Source: Leptospira abararensis
Lineage (GTDB): Bacteria; Spirochaetota; Leptospiria; Leptospirales; Leptospiraceae
Direction of reading: 5' to 3'
NCBI RefSeq assembly: GCF_016918735.1
Contig: NZ_JAFFPR010000051.1
Coordinates: 1-11,418, forward strand
Length of the DNA stretch: 11,418 bases
The position numbers were made by a program, and so were the translations under genes. Each line of letters begins with the position of its first letter. Within the stretch, counting starts at the first letter, position 1. Shown piece after piece: positions 11,309 to 11,418 of this stretch. The notes below the pieces were generated by a model. That model was not told the DNA's origin, did not search any database, and saw only the letters and a program-made list of their open reading frames with translations.

Positions 11309-11418
11309 TTACTTAAAATAATTATATTTTAATCGAATTTTGGTATGACTTCAAGACATGGGTAACGGTTATGCTGCAGGAGAAGGGTAACGCTTTTTGG
11401 AAACCTTTCTTGGTTTAT

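Larger units (their letters stand above)
1..11418 (-). mobile_element. Integron-type cassette array (interior; no integrase seen)
   Basis: Twelve GC-rich, foldable, similarly oriented repeats of 161-173 bp separate eleven complete units holding one gene, one gene pair or no gene. All genes are on the minus strand with stop codons close to the right end of a repeat, as in integron cassettes (gene followed by attC). Repeat ends carry GTTATGC, GTTATAC, GTTAGGC or GTTAATT cores, close to the integron consensus GTTRRRY. Neighbouring repeats are paired by cassette-specific core variants. No integrase gene or attI is visible, so the window may be the interior of a chromosomal integron or an attC cluster lacking an integrase. 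Cassette polarity predicts that any attI lies beyond the right edge. Confidence 0.8.

Noticed and set aside
11360..11392. GGGTAACG direct repeat (11360-11367, 11385-11392) with a GTTATGC at 11368-11374, considered as attI or another attC.
   Set aside because: The core has the orientation of a right-hand end but no folded site to its left, and it is not complementary to the arm of site L; likely chance.

Overview
The window looks like part of an integron-type gene-cassette array, most likely from a spirochaete of the genus Leptospira. The genus call has moderate confidence. It rests on very AT-rich genes, two leptospiral-style lipoproteins, a load of type II toxin-antitoxin (TA) genes and the general look of the GC-rich repeats; no rRNA or housekeeping gene is present to confirm it. 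Every gene lies on the minus strand. Between consecutive genes or gene pairs sits a GC-rich element of about 161-173 bp, twelve in all, called A-L here from left to right. Each starts and ends with a 7-base core (plus strand, left end xxxTAAC; right end GTTAxxx) and folds into a long branched hairpin. These behave as attC recombination sites, each downstream of its gene. No integrase and no convincing attI lie in the window, so this is either the interior of a chromosomal integron or an integrase-less attC cluster; if there is an attI it should lie to the right.

Layout, left to right: 1-125, part of a geneless cassette; attC A; two overlapping genes of unknown function (297-1528); attC B; Phd/PIN TA pair (1713-2462); attC C; PIN/ribbon-helix-helix TA pair with the toxin gene first (2763-3453); attC D; geneless cassette carrying an outward promoter (3739-3938); attC E; PLD-like protein (4119-4823); attC F; SH3-domain lipoprotein (5060-6007); attC G; small lipoprotein (6301-6864); attC H; second Phd/PIN pair (7227-7963); attC I; hicAB (8206-8816) with a terminator upstream; attC J; second kind of geneless cassette (9105-9401); attC K; AbiC-like membrane protein (9577-10386); attC L; mqsRA (10576-11273), whose cassette runs off the window.

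The strongest new signal is at the cassette boundaries. The right-end core of each element does not match its own left end (2 of 12 do) but matches the left end of the NEXT element (10 of 11 exactly), as expected if each gene unit travels as a circle closed at the core. The match does not stop at the 7-base core. In all 11 complete cassettes it continues as a cassette-specific inverted repeat of about 15-18 bp in total, with a nearly invariant G (right arm) opposite T (left arm) at position 11. Together with covarying internal stems whose wobble pairs form only on the plus strand, this indicates that the plus strand (the bottom strand relative to the genes) is the one that folds.

Functionally the array is dominated by stabilisation and defence modules: five TA pairs (several with their own promoter placed so that transcription would start at or next to the start codon), an abortive-infection-like protein, a PLD-like protein, two envelope lipoproteins and an unknown two-gene unit. 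Cassettes with no room for a promoter probably depend on read-through from promoter-bearing TA or geneless cassettes upstream.
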